Positions 9,135 to 17,052 of a DNA stretch of 64,000 bases are shown here, piece by piece. Within the stretch, counting starts at the first letter, position 1; each line of letters opens with the position of its first letter. Made by a program: the position numbers and the translations under genes. The notes below the pieces were generated by a model that did not search any database, was not told the DNA's origin, and saw only the letters and a program-made list of their open reading frames with translations. Source of the DNA: Streptomyces acidiscabies (GTDB lineage Bacteria; Actinomycetota; Actinomycetes; Streptomycetales; Streptomycetaceae); the NCBI RefSeq assembly GCF_020010905.1, contig NZ_JAGJBY010000002.1:4960001-5024000 (forward strand). Reading direction: 5' to 3'.

Positions 9135-10690
9135 CGGCCCGCCGCCGTGGGCAGGTCGAGCAGCAGGGTCGCCAGGTCGTCGAGGGTGGTGTAGCTGGTC
9201 AGACGGCTGCCGTCCGGGGGGAGGCGGCGGCCGTAGCGCTCCAGGGCCTGGGAGAAGAGCTCGACCTGTTTGATGGAGTCGATGCCGAGGTCGGCTTCCA
9301 GGTCGGCGCCGGGGGTGAGGACGTCCGGGGGGTAGCCGAGGGCTTGGGCGTACAAGTCGCGGAGTACGCGGACGAGTTCGGCGTGGCCGGGGAGGGAGGT
9401 CGGGGTGGCTGGGGGCTCGGGCTGGGAGTCCCTCGCGGGGACCACGGTCTGCGGCTGGCGCGAAGCCGCGTCCCTCGGCGCGGCTGCCTCCGGCGAGGGC
9501 CTGCTCGGTGCTGGTTGCTTCAGCACTGACCCGTCTGGCGCCACCCTCTCCAACGCGGGCCCGCTCGGTGCTGCTTGCTTCGGCACCGACCTCTCCGGCG
9601 TCACCCCCTCCGACGCGGGCCCACTCGGCGCTGGTCGCTCCGACCCGGCCCCCCTCAGCGCTGGCTGCTTCGGCACCACCCCGCCCGGCGTCACCCCCTC
9701 CAACGCCGTTTCCCCCACCACACCCCCACCCGACACCAGCCCACCCAACGCCCCCACAAACTCCCGCACCCCCACCCGCCTCCGCAGCGGCGCCACCGCC
9801 CGCACCCCCGGCACGATCCCCGTCACCAGATCACTCAGCACCCCCTTGGCCCCGCACTCCACGAACACCTCCGCCCCCTCCGCGTGCAACGCCCGCACCG
9901 CGTCCGCGAACCGGGTGGGCCGTACGAGATGCCCCGCGACCAGCGCCGCATGCGCGTCGTCCCCGAAGTACCGCCCCAGAATCGCCGAGTACAACCGGTA
10001 CCGCAGCGGACGCGGCGCCAACTCCCCGGCCCGCACGGCGAATTCGTGCGCGACCCCGGCGAGCCCGTGACTGTGGAACGGATACGGCACCCGTAACTCC
10101 GTCGCCGATATCCCCACCGCCTCCGCCGCCTTGCGCACCCTCCCCACCGCCTCCTTGGGCCCGGACACCACACACTGCCGGGGCCCGTTGTCCGCCGCCA
10201 CGCACACCTCCCCCTCCGCGAGTGCCGCCAGCAGATGCCCGGCCCGCCCCGCCGAGACCTCCAGCGCCACCATCCCCCCGGCCTGCGGCGGACACGCCGC
10301 GAACGCCTTGTCCCGCGCCGCCACCAGCGCGACCCCGTGCTCCAGATCGTGCGCACCGGCCGCGACGAGCGCCACCAGCTCCCCGAAGCTGTGCCCGAGC
10401 AGCACGTCGGGCCGTACCCCCAGCCGCTCGGTGAGCAGCCGGAACAACGCCATCTCGGACGCGAAGATCGCCAGATGGAGGTCCTGCGGCGCACTCGCCA
10501 CGAGTTCCCCCAGCGTGGGCGCCCCCGTGTCCACGAGTAACCGCGACACGGGCCGGTGCCCCAGCCCGGCAGCAGCCAGGTCGACCTCTGCCAGCACCTC
10601 GCCCACCACGGGCTCCGCCTCGGCCAGAGCGCTCAACGCCCCCGGCACATAAGCCCCCTGACCAGGGAACAGCACGATACACAGAGACAT
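9131..10690 (-). CDS. Malonyl-CoA-type acyltransferase fused to an acyl carrier protein
   Basis: The first gene of the synthase operon, 519 aa. It begins directly with the AT motif (SLCIVLFPGQGAY). The catalytic Ser101 lies in GHSFGE, and a His-containing PFHSHGL stretch follows near residue 206. The C-terminal ACP carries the phosphopantetheine serine at 472 (LGIDSIK), a form typical of PUFA-synthase and related ACPs. Between them, residues ~325-430 form a Pro/Ala-rich linker with three or four imperfect repeats (EGVTP..VPKQ..PSGPA). I chose ATG 10690 because GAGGGG lies just upstream; an ATG 78 bp earlier adds only an unlikely leader. It overlaps the synthase start by 4 nt. No phosphopantetheinyl transferase is in the window. 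Confidence 0.87.
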   Translation of the reverse strand: MSLCIVLFPGQGAYVPGALSALAEAEPVVGEVLAEVDLAAAGLGHRPVSRLLVDTGAPTLGELVASAPQDLHLAIFASEMALFRLLTERLGVRPDVLLGHSFGELVALVAAGAHDLEHGVALVAARDKAFAACPPQAGGMVALEVSAGRAGHLLAALAEGEVCVAADNGPRQCVVSGPKEAVGRVRKAAEAVGISATELRVPYPFHSHGLAGVAHEFAVRAGELAPRPLRYRLYSAILGRYFGDDAHAALVAGHLVRPTRFADAVRALHAEGAEVFVECGAKGVLSDLVTGIVPGVRAVAPLRRRVGVREFVGALGGLVSGGGVVGETALEGVTPGGVVPKQPALRGAGSERPAPSGPASEGVTPERSVPKQAAPSGPALERVAPDGSVLKQPAPSRPSPEAAAPRDAASRQPQTVVPARDSQPEPPATPTSLPGHAELVRVLRDLYAQALGYPPDVLTPGADLEADLGIDSIKQVELFSQALERYGRRLPPDGSRLTSYTTLDDLATLLLDLPTAAGR

Positions 10691-10961
10691 GGACACCCCT
10701 CGGCAGACACGGAAAGGGGCGCACGCCGGACACGCCGCCCGCTGAAGATCCTGGGAACCGGTTGTCATGCTCCGTGCCGCCTGCGGGGTGCGTGTAGGGC
10801 GCCTTCACCGGAGCGCGATTCACCGCACCAGGCGTACGCACCGAAGGGTTGACACCATGACCCCGGCGCCCTCGAACCCACCAGGTTGTGCGCCGGAGCG
10901 GACGGGAAGGTTCCGGCAGGACCACCCAGCCACTTCCCGCGTGGCAATGAAGAGGAGACGT
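10691..10961. promoter_or_regulatory. Divergent intergenic region of the PKS operon and reductase
   Basis: This 271-bp gap separates the start of the minus-strand AT-ACP gene from the plus-strand gene at 10962 and must hold both promoters. I could not pick out a confident -35/-10 pair. Open frames crossing it are not gene-like. Confidence 0.45.
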
Positions 10962-11942
10962 ATGCGAGTCGTCGTCATCGGCGGAAGCGGCCACATCGGC
11001 ACCTTCCTCGTACCCCGTCTGGTACGGGCCGGCCACGAAGTCATCAACATCAGCCGGGGCACCAGCACCGCCTACGCCGACGCTCCCGAATGGGGCCAGG
11101 TACGGCAGGTCGTCGCCGACCGGCAACAGGAGGACACCGAGGGCACCTTCGGCGACCGGGTCGCCGCCCTCGCCCCGGACGTCGTCGTCGACCTCGTCTG
11201 CTTCACCCTGGACTCGGCGACGGCCCTGGTCGAGCGGCTGCGCGGCGCGACCGGACACCTCCTGCACTGCGGCACCCTGTGGCGCTACGGCCCGAGCGAC
11301 AAACTCCCGATCTCGGAGACCAGCGGCACACCCCCGGTGGGGGAGTACGGCATCGAGAAGGACCGCATCGCCCGGATGCTGAAGGCGGAGACAGCGAACG
11401 GCGGCCTCGTCACCACCTCCCTGCACCCCGGCCACATCGTCGGCCCCGGCTGGGAACCCGTGAACGCGCTGGGCAACCTCGACCCCACCGTCTGGTACAC
11501 CCTCTCCGCCGGACACCCCTTGAAGATCCCCGGCATCGGCGCCGAGTCGATGCACCACGTCCACGCCGACGACGTCGCCCAGTCCTTCGAACGGGCCATC
11601 GACCACCGCGACGCAGCGGCGGGCGAGGACTTCAACGTGGTCGCCCCCACCGCGCTGACCGTACGCGGCTACGCGAACATCGCGGCCGGCTGGTTCGGCC
11701 GGACGGCGACGCTGGAGCCGGTGATCTGGGAGGAATTCCGCACGACCACCACCCCGGACCACGCCCAGAACAGCTGGGAGCACCTCCACCGCAACCACTG
11801 CCTCACCATCGAGAAGGCCAGAACCCTCATCGACTACACCCCGCACTACGAACCGGAGACCGCCGTCCTCGAATCCGTCCGCTGGCTGATCGATCACGAC
11901 CGGCTGAAGGTCGCCCGCCCGCTGTCCGATCCCGGCGTGTGA
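10962..11942 (+). CDS. NAD(P)-dependent epimerase/reductase, extended SDR-like
   Basis: A 326-aa protein with an N-terminal Rossmann motif (VVVIGGSGHIGT, GxxGxxG) and a Tyr-x3-Lys pair (YGIEK near residue 139), typical of atypical extended SDRs. The ATG at 10962 has GAGGAG 4 nt upstream, which decides the start over earlier in-frame ATGs. It diverges from the PKS operon and converges on the AraC gene, overlapping it by 49 bp. The substrate is unknown. A link to the PKS is possible only through the shared intergenic region. Confidence 0.8.
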   Translation: MRVVVIGGSGHIGTFLVPRLVRAGHEVINISRGTSTAYADAPEWGQVRQVVADRQQEDTEGTFGDRVAALAPDVVVDLVCFTLDSATALVERLRGATGHLLHCGTLWRYGPSDKLPISETSGTPPVGEYGIEKDRIARMLKAETANGGLVTTSLHPGHIVGPGWEPVNALGNLDPTVWYTLSAGHPLKIPGIGAESMHHVHADDVAQSFERAIDHRDAAAGEDFNVVAPTALTVRGYANIAAGWFGRTATLEPVIWEEFRTTTTPDHAQNSWEHLHRNHCLTIEKARTLIDYTPHYEPETAVLESVRWLIDHDRLKVARPLSDPGV

Positions 11943-12655
11943 CCGAACGTACGCCGGAAGACGTCGATGAACGTGCTCGCGGAGGACCAGCCGCACCGAT
12001 GCGCGACCGCCGTCACCGGAACCCGCTCGGTCAGCAGGACCAGCGCGTGGTGCAACCGCAGTTGGGTGCGCCACTGCGGAAACGTCATGCCGAGGTCGGC
12101 GCGGAAGAGCCGGGACAGCGTCCGGTCGCTCGCACCGACCTCGCGGCCCAGCTCGGCGAGGGTACGGCTGTCGCCGGGGTCGGCCTGGAGGATGCCGCAC
12201 AGACTGCGCAGCAGGGGAGCGGTGGGCGCCGGAAGGTGCAGCGGCTGCTGCGGCGAGGCACGGAGCTGGTCGAGGAGGACGGCACGCAGCCGGGCCCGCT
12301 CCGGACTGCCGTCGTCCTCGGCGCCGGTGTAGGCGACGATCAGCTCCCGCAGCAGCGGACCGACGGCCAGGACGGTCGGCGCGTCGAGGCCGAGCGGGTT
12401 CTCGGCGGCGGGCAACCCCACCAGATGCAGGTCGAGTTCGCCGTACGCCCGATGCGCGTGCACCGTCCCGGCGGGCACCCAGATCGCGCGCGTCCCCGGG
12501 GCGACCCAGGAACCCGCGCCGGTCGTGACGGCCAGCACGCCACGGCCCGCGTAGACGATCTGGTGGTCGTCGTGCCGGTGCGCGTCGATCTCCGCGCCGG
12601 ACGCCAGCCACTGCGTGCGGGTCGGGGCCACCGGATCGTGGCGGATTTCCGTCAT
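11894..12655 (-). CDS. AraC-family regulator with N-terminal cupin
   Basis: A 253-aa transcription factor. The N-terminal half is a cupin-like sensor (HRHDDHQIVYAGRGVLAV, WVPAGTVHAH). The C-terminal half carries two helix-turn-helix units (RTLAELGREVGASDRTLSRLF and VPVTAVAHRCGWSSASTFIDVFRRTFGHTPG, in short segments). The start is ATG 12655, 54 bp from and divergent to the MFS gene at 12710. This is the usual arrangement for an AraC protein that controls its neighbouring exporter. The longer open frame upstream of this start is antisense to the MFS gene and is not real. Confidence 0.87.
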   Translation of the reverse strand: MTEIRHDPVAPTRTQWLASGAEIDAHRHDDHQIVYAGRGVLAVTTGAGSWVAPGTRAIWVPAGTVHAHRAYGELDLHLVGLPAAENPLGLDAPTVLAVGPLLRELIVAYTGAEDDGSPERARLRAVLLDQLRASPQQPLHLPAPTAPLLRSLCGILQADPGDSRTLAELGREVGASDRTLSRLFRADLGMTFPQWRTQLRLHHALVLLTERVPVTAVAHRCGWSSASTFIDVFRRTFGHTPGSDSGRATFSRS

Positions 12656-12709
12656 CACCTGGCAGCTTATCGAAAGCGCGACAGTACGCCCGGCCCGGAG
12701 CATGACGGC

Positions 12710-13921
12710 ATGCGAAGGAACACCTCGATCGTCCTGCTGTCCGTGGGCCACGCCTGCGTCGACATCTACCAAGGCGCGGTGGCCGCCCTGGTGCCGTTCT
12801 TCATCGCCGAGCGCTCCTACACGTACGCCGTCGCCTCGGGCATCGTCCTCGCCGCCTCCCTGCTGTCCTCGGTCGCCCAGCCGGTGTTCGGCGTGCTCAC
12901 CGACCGCCGGTCGATGCCCTGGCTGCTCCCCGTGAGCACTCTCCTCGGCGGCCTCGGCATCGCGCTCAGCGGGCTGACCGGCTCCTACCCCCTCACCCTC
13001 GCGTCCGTCGCCCTCTCGGGCATCGGCGTCGCCGCCTACCACCCGGAGTCCGCCCGCGTCGCCCGCCTCGTCGCCGACGGCAGTCACCGCGCGATGGGCT
13101 GGTTCTCCACCGGCGGCACCATCGGCTTCGCCCTCGCCCCCCTCATGGTCACCGCCGTGATCGCCACCGGCGGACTGCGCTGGACACCCCTCCTCGTCCT
13201 CCCGGCCCTCGCCGGAACCGCCCTGTGCCTGCCCGTGGTCCACGCCCTCCAGAAGCGGACCGCCGGACCCGGTACGGCGGTCCGGCCCGGCCACGACGAC
13301 ACCGCCTCCTTCGTGAAACTGTCCCTCGCCGTGGTCTTCCGGTCGGTCACCTTCGTCGGCCTGAGCACCTTCATCGCCCTGTACGCCCGCCAGCGCCTGG
13401 ACGGCGGTACGGCCGCCGGCACCGCCGCCCTGACCGTCCTCTACCTCGGCGGCGTCGCCGGCTCACTGCTGGGCGGCGCCCTCGCGGACCGCTGGGACCG
13501 GGTCACGGTCGCCCGCTGGTCGTACGCCCTCACCGCCGTATCCGTCGCGGGAGTCGTGTGGATACCGGGCCCGGTGCTCTACCTGTTCGTGGCCCTCACC
13601 TCGATCGGCCTGTACGTCCCCTTCTCCCTCCAGGTCGCCCTTGGCCAGGACTACCTCCCCAACCGCGTCGGCACCGCCAGCGGCATCACCCTCGGCCTCA
13701 CCGTCAGCGTCGGCGGGCTCGCCGGCCCGGGCATCGGGGCGCTCGCCGACGGCACGTCCCTCCAGACCGCGCTGGCCCCGCTCGCCCTGATGCCCGTGCT
13801 GAGCTGGCTGTTCCTCCGTACGCTGACCGAACCCGGCGGTCAGTCGCGTACGTGCAGCCCGAACCCCGTGCGCCCCGCCGGCTCCAGTCCCTCCTTGAGC
13901 CGCAGCGACGGGATCTCGTAG
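12710..13921 (+). CDS. MFS transporter, fosmidomycin-resistance-like
   Basis: A 403-aa protein with about twelve hydrophobic segments. The opening (SVGHACVDIYQGAVAALVPFF) and an internal GVAAYHPESAR stretch recall the Fsr (fosmidomycin resistance) branch of the major facilitator superfamily. It is predicted to export small molecules through the inner membrane by proton antiport. GGAG lies 9 nt before ATG 12710. The divergent AraC gene is the likely regulator. Its 3' end overlaps the quinone-reductase gene by 82 bp, tail to tail. Confidence 0.82.
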   Translation: MRRNTSIVLLSVGHACVDIYQGAVAALVPFFIAERSYTYAVASGIVLAASLLSSVAQPVFGVLTDRRSMPWLLPVSTLLGGLGIALSGLTGSYPLTLASVALSGIGVAAYHPESARVARLVADGSHRAMGWFSTGGTIGFALAPLMVTAVIATGGLRWTPLLVLPALAGTALCLPVVHALQKRTAGPGTAVRPGHDDTASFVKLSLAVVFRSVTFVGLSTFIALYARQRLDGGTAAGTAALTVLYLGGVAGSLLGGALADRWDRVTVARWSYALTAVSVAGVVWIPGPVLYLFVALTSIGLYVPFSLQVALGQDYLPNRVGTASGITLGLTVSVGGLAGPGIGALADGTSLQTALAPLALMPVLSWLFLRTLTEPGGQSRTCSPNPVRPAGSSPSLSRSDGIS

Positions 13922-14619
13922 TCGCCGAAGTTCTGCCGCCGGAACGCGATCGGCTCCGTCGACTCCAGGGTGAGCAGGCGTTCTTCCCACGCCTTCGCGA
14001 TGTCCGGGAAGTCCGCGTCGGTGACCCGGTCGGCGCCGTGCACCGCGAACGGCGGGAGGACGTCGATGCCGGGGTAGTAGAGGATGCCGTGGTGGATCGG
14101 GAACAGCAGGTCGTCCAGGGGGCCGTTGATGCCGCGCGGCGAGTAGTGCGGCTCCGGGCCGCCGATGGTCACCGACACCAGCGCCCGCTTCCCCGCGAGC
14201 GTGCCCTCGCCGAAGCGGTCGCCGTAGTGCGTGTCGCTGTGCTCGCCGACGCCGTACGCGAAGTGGTACGTGAACACCCGGTCCACCCAGCCCTTGAGGA
14301 TCGCGGGCATCGTGTACCACCACAGCGGGAACTGGAGGATGACGGTGTCGGCCCACAGGAGCTTCTCCTGCTCGGCGCGGACGTCGGCCGTCAGGGCGCC
14401 GGTGTCGAAGGCGCGGCCCGAGTCGAGGGCCACCCTCAGCGGGGACGAGGCGGCGGGGCCGTAGTCGGCGGCGTCCACGACGGCCTTCCAGCCCATCGCG
14501 TACAGGTCGCTCACCCGCACCTCGTGACCGGCGCCCTCCAGCGTCTTCACGGCGAGGTCCTTGAGCGAGCTGTTGAGGGACTGCGGCTCGGGGTGGGCGT
14601 GGACGATCAGCGTCTTCAC
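13840..14619 (-). CDS. NAD(P)H-dependent flavin oxidoreductase (quinone reductase type)
   Basis: A 259-aa flavodoxin-fold enzyme (Flavodoxin_2/NQO1-like). The N-terminus MKTLIVHAHPEPQS is the phosphate-binding loop of the family, and LQFPLWWYTMPAILKGWVDRV is the flavin-contacting stretch. It should reduce quinones or related electrophiles with FMN or FAD in the cytosol. It diverges from the XRE regulator at 14759 across a 139-bp gap, a common pairing in which the regulator senses an electrophile. Confidence 0.85.
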   Translation of the reverse strand: MKTLIVHAHPEPQSLNSSLKDLAVKTLEGAGHEVRVSDLYAMGWKAVVDAADYGPAASSPLRVALDSGRAFDTGALTADVRAEQEKLLWADTVILQFPLWWYTMPAILKGWVDRVFTYHFAYGVGEHSDTHYGDRFGEGTLAGKRALVSVTIGGPEPHYSPRGINGPLDDLLFPIHHGILYYPGIDVLPPFAVHGADRVTDADFPDIAKAWEERLLTLESTEPIAFRRQNFGDYEIPSLRLKEGLEPAGRTGFGLHVRD

Positions 14620-14631
14620 GGGAACTCCTTC

Positions 14632-14651
14632 GGATCGGATGCCTTCGATCC
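14632..14651. promoter_or_regulatory. Inverted repeat between quinone reductase and XRE regulator
   Basis: GGATCG and CGATCC are separated by 8 bp. The site lies 13 bp upstream of the quinone-reductase start, in the shared divergent gap. It is a plausible operator for the XRE protein, but 6-bp arms can arise by chance. Confidence 0.3.
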
Positions 14652-14758
14652 TGGGGCCGCGAACGGGAGTTGTTCAGGGGCGCCCGTACCGTCGGACCGG
14701 ACTTCCTGGTATTCGCAGGACCACCCTCGCGCCCGGCACCGAAGCCATACTGGAGCCC

Positions 14759-15601
14759 ATGGACGATCTCGCGGGCTTCCTGCGGACCCGGCGCTCCCGG
14801 GTCGACCCGGCCGCCTCCGGCATCCCCGTCGACAGGCGCCGCCGGGTCGCGGGCCTGCGCCGCGAGGAGGTCGCGCACCTGTCCGGCGTCAGCGTCGACT
14901 ACTACGTACGCCTCGAACAGGGCCGCGCCACCCAGCCCTCCGAACAGGTTCTCGACGCCCTCGCCCGCGTCCTCGGCCTCGACGAGACGGAACAGGAGCA
15001 CCTCCACCGCCTCGCCCACCAGCCCCGCCGCCGTACGAAGGCCCCGAGCGGACGCGTACGGCCGGAACTCCTGCGCGTCCTCGACCTGGTCACCGACGCC
15101 CCGGCGTTCATCCTGGACCACCGCCTGAACACCCTCGCCGGCAACCGCCTCGCCGGACTCCTCTACGGCCGTCCGGTCCAGGGCCTCAACACGGCCCGCC
15201 ACATCTTCCTGGAGGAGAAGGAGCGCGGCCTGTACGCCGACTGGGAGAAGTGCACCCTCGACGTCGTCGGCCACCTCCGCCTGGCCGCAGGCCAGTACCC
15301 CGACGACCCCCGACTGGCGTCCCTCATCGGCGAGTTGTCCATGGGCAGCGAACGCTTCCGCCGCCTCTGGGCCCGAGCCGACGTCCGCGCCCGCACCCAC
15401 GGCCGCAAGGCCTACCACCACCCCCTGGTCGGCCTCCTCGAACTCCACCAGGAGAACTTCGCCCTGCCGGACGCGTCGGGCATGGAGATGATCGTGCTCT
15501 CGGCACCACCCGACAGCGCGGCCGAGGACGGCCTACGCCTACTCGCGGGCCTCGGCGCCGCCGCCGACGAACGCCCCGGCAGAGTACGGCCGTTGCCCTA
15601 G
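14759..15601 (+). CDS. XRE-family regulator with MmyB-like ligand-binding domain
   Basis: A 280-aa regulator. Residues ~5-75 are a helix-turn-helix (RRRRVAGLRREEVAHLSGVS, then VDYYVRLEQGRATQPSEQVLDAL). Residues ~110-270 match the MmyB-like PAS-type ligand domain (PAFILDHRLNTLAGNRLAGLL, then WEKCTLDVVGHLRLAAGQYPDDP). Ligands of this family in actinomycetes are often fatty acids or hydrophobic molecules. ATG 14759 has GGAG 5 nt upstream. It diverges from the flavin oxidoreductase, its likely target. Confidence 0.87.
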   Translation: MDDLAGFLRTRRSRVDPAASGIPVDRRRRVAGLRREEVAHLSGVSVDYYVRLEQGRATQPSEQVLDALARVLGLDETEQEHLHRLAHQPRRRTKAPSGRVRPELLRVLDLVTDAPAFILDHRLNTLAGNRLAGLLYGRPVQGLNTARHIFLEEKERGLYADWEKCTLDVVGHLRLAAGQYPDDPRLASLIGELSMGSERFRRLWARADVRARTHGRKAYHHPLVGLLELHQENFALPDASGMEMIVLSAPPDSAAEDGLRLLAGLGAAADERPGRVRPLP

Positions 15602-15626
15602 CGGCCCGGGGTATCCGTACGGGGAC

Positions 15627-15992
15627 TCACCGAATGTCGGCCCGCATCCAGCGGAGCGCGGCGCCGAGGGTCACCTCGATGTCGTCGCTCCACGAACAGA
15701 CCTCCAGCCACGACAGGTACCCGCCCTGGGTGAAGAGCAGCAACTCGCCCGGCCAGTCGTCGGCTTCGGTGACGAGCGTGACCGCGACGGCGACGACCGT
15801 ACCGGGAGCGGTGGGGGCGGGGCCGACGCGGCTGGTGTCGAGCGTGAAGTAGGCGGTGCCGCAACCGCAGGTGCAGCGCGCCTGTACACCGAGGTGCGGA
15901 ACCTGCTCGCGGAGCGCGACGTGTACGGGATCGTCCGTGCGGAGCATCGCGTCCAGCGCGTCGGCGACGTCGGCGGGCAGGGTCTCGTCCAT
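15627..15992 (-). CDS. Conserved hypothetical protein, 121 aa
   Basis: A small acidic protein. A Cys cluster (CTCGCGTAYF, around residues 39-48) could bind a metal, and the C-terminal half is strand-rich (ELLLFTQGGYLSWLEVCSW). It starts 26 bp after the TetR gene on the same strand and may share its transcript. I do not recognise a named family. Confidence 0.65.
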   Translation of the reverse strand: MDETLPADVADALDAMLRTDDPVHVALREQVPHLGVQARCTCGCGTAYFTLDTSRVGPAPTAPGTVVAVAVTLVTEADDWPGELLLFTQGGYLSWLEVCSWSDDIEVTLGAALRWMRADIR

Positions 15993-16018
15993 CCCGGCAC
16001 CCTAGTCCGACCGCCCCC

Positions 16019-16657
16019 TCACCCCGCCTCCCCGAACCCCCGCATCACCGCCTCCGTCTGCCCCGGCGTCAACGCCCCCACCGACAACGGATGCGCCGCC
16101 CCCGCCCGCAACCCGTCCAGCAGGAACCCGACGCTGCGGCGCCACGCATCCGGCGCCACCGCCCCGGTGTTGCGGACCAGCATCGCCGTCGACCACCACA
16201 CGAACAGCATGTCCTCCCGCGTGAAGTCGGCCCGCAGCGCCCCCGCCCGCTGCGCCCGCTCGATGATCTGCCGCTCCCGGTCCTCGGTGACCCGGCACAC
16301 GACGGACAACCGGTCGGCCGCGTACCGCCGGGAGATGACGTCGTTCAGGGCGGGGTCGGACGCCTGGACGCGGCAGACGTCCTCCACGTACCCCGCGAAC
16401 GCCTCCCAGGGATCGGCGCAGGCCAGCGCCTTGTCGACGACCCGGTCCAGCGCGTCCTGCGCGAGGTCCGGCACGACCGCGTCGATGAGCGCCTCGCGCG
16501 AGCCGAACCGGTTGTAGAGGGTCCCCGCGCTGACCCCGGCCCGCTTGGCGATCTCCTCCAGCGGCGCGTGCAGCCCCTTCTCGCGGAACACCTCGACGGC
16601 CGCCGCCTTCAGCTTCTCGATGTTGCGGCGCGCGTCCGCCCGCAGGGCCTGCGCCAT
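16019..16657 (-). CDS. TetR-family transcriptional regulator
   Basis: A 212-aa regulator with an N-terminal helix-turn-helix (APLEEIAKRAGVSAGTLYNRF) and a helical ligand domain (VDKALACADPWEAFAGYVEDVCR). A strong ribosome site (GAGGAGGG) precedes ATG 16657. Upstream, a low-GC patch with two AACTT(G/T) repeats (about 16672-16694) may be its own operator. It diverges from the rhamnosidase gene nearly 400 bp away; whether it controls it cannot be told. Confidence 0.88.
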   Translation of the reverse strand: MAQALRADARRNIEKLKAAAVEVFREKGLHAPLEEIAKRAGVSAGTLYNRFGSREALIDAVVPDLAQDALDRVVDKALACADPWEAFAGYVEDVCRVQASDPALNDVISRRYAADRLSVVCRVTEDRERQIIERAQRAGALRADFTREDMLFVWWSTAMLVRNTGAVAPDAWRRSVGFLLDGLRAGAAHPLSVGALTPGQTEAVMRGFGEAG

Positions 16658-17052
16658 CGAACCCTCCTCGTAACTTGACGGCACCACCAACTTTACCGCC
16701 CCGGACCCGGCGCAAGACCCCCGCAGGGCGAGGCGGCGGAACCGGACAACCTCAACGGCACCACAACCCCGCCGCAATCACCGCGGAGCACACCGCACAC
16801 CTCGTCAGCGCGTCGCCACAGCACACCGACAGGCGCTCCGCATAATGGCGACGGCAGTCAGGAGATCGGCTCATATGTGCCGACCCACCCCTCCGGGCCC
16901 AGGTGTCACGCTTGGCGATCTCGCTGTGCCGGGCAGCCTCGGAGGGATCGCTTCCGGCTTGCGGGAAGGGGGAGTTGGACGACTCGCACCCAGCCCGCCG
17001 TACGGCCCGACCGAGGCGACGCACCCGGAACGGCCGATTCGAAGGAGCTCGC
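16658..17052. promoter_or_regulatory. 395-bp divergent intergenic region, TetR / rhamnosidase
   Basis: No gene is supported here. It holds the TetR promoter at the left, with the AACTT(G/T) repeats. A -10-like CATAAT lies near 16840. At the right, GAAGGAG is the ribosome site of the rhamnosidase. Confidence 0.4.

Noticed and set aside
10691..10768. ATG 10768 as start of the AT-ACP gene
   Set aside because: The extra 26 residues are Cys-rich and unlike any AT N-terminus; ATG 10690 has a ribosome site directly upstream.
12656..13294. N-terminal extension of the AraC gene
   Set aside because: It is antisense to the start of the MFS gene and reads as low-complexity Gly/Glu/Asp; the cupin starts right at ATG 12655.
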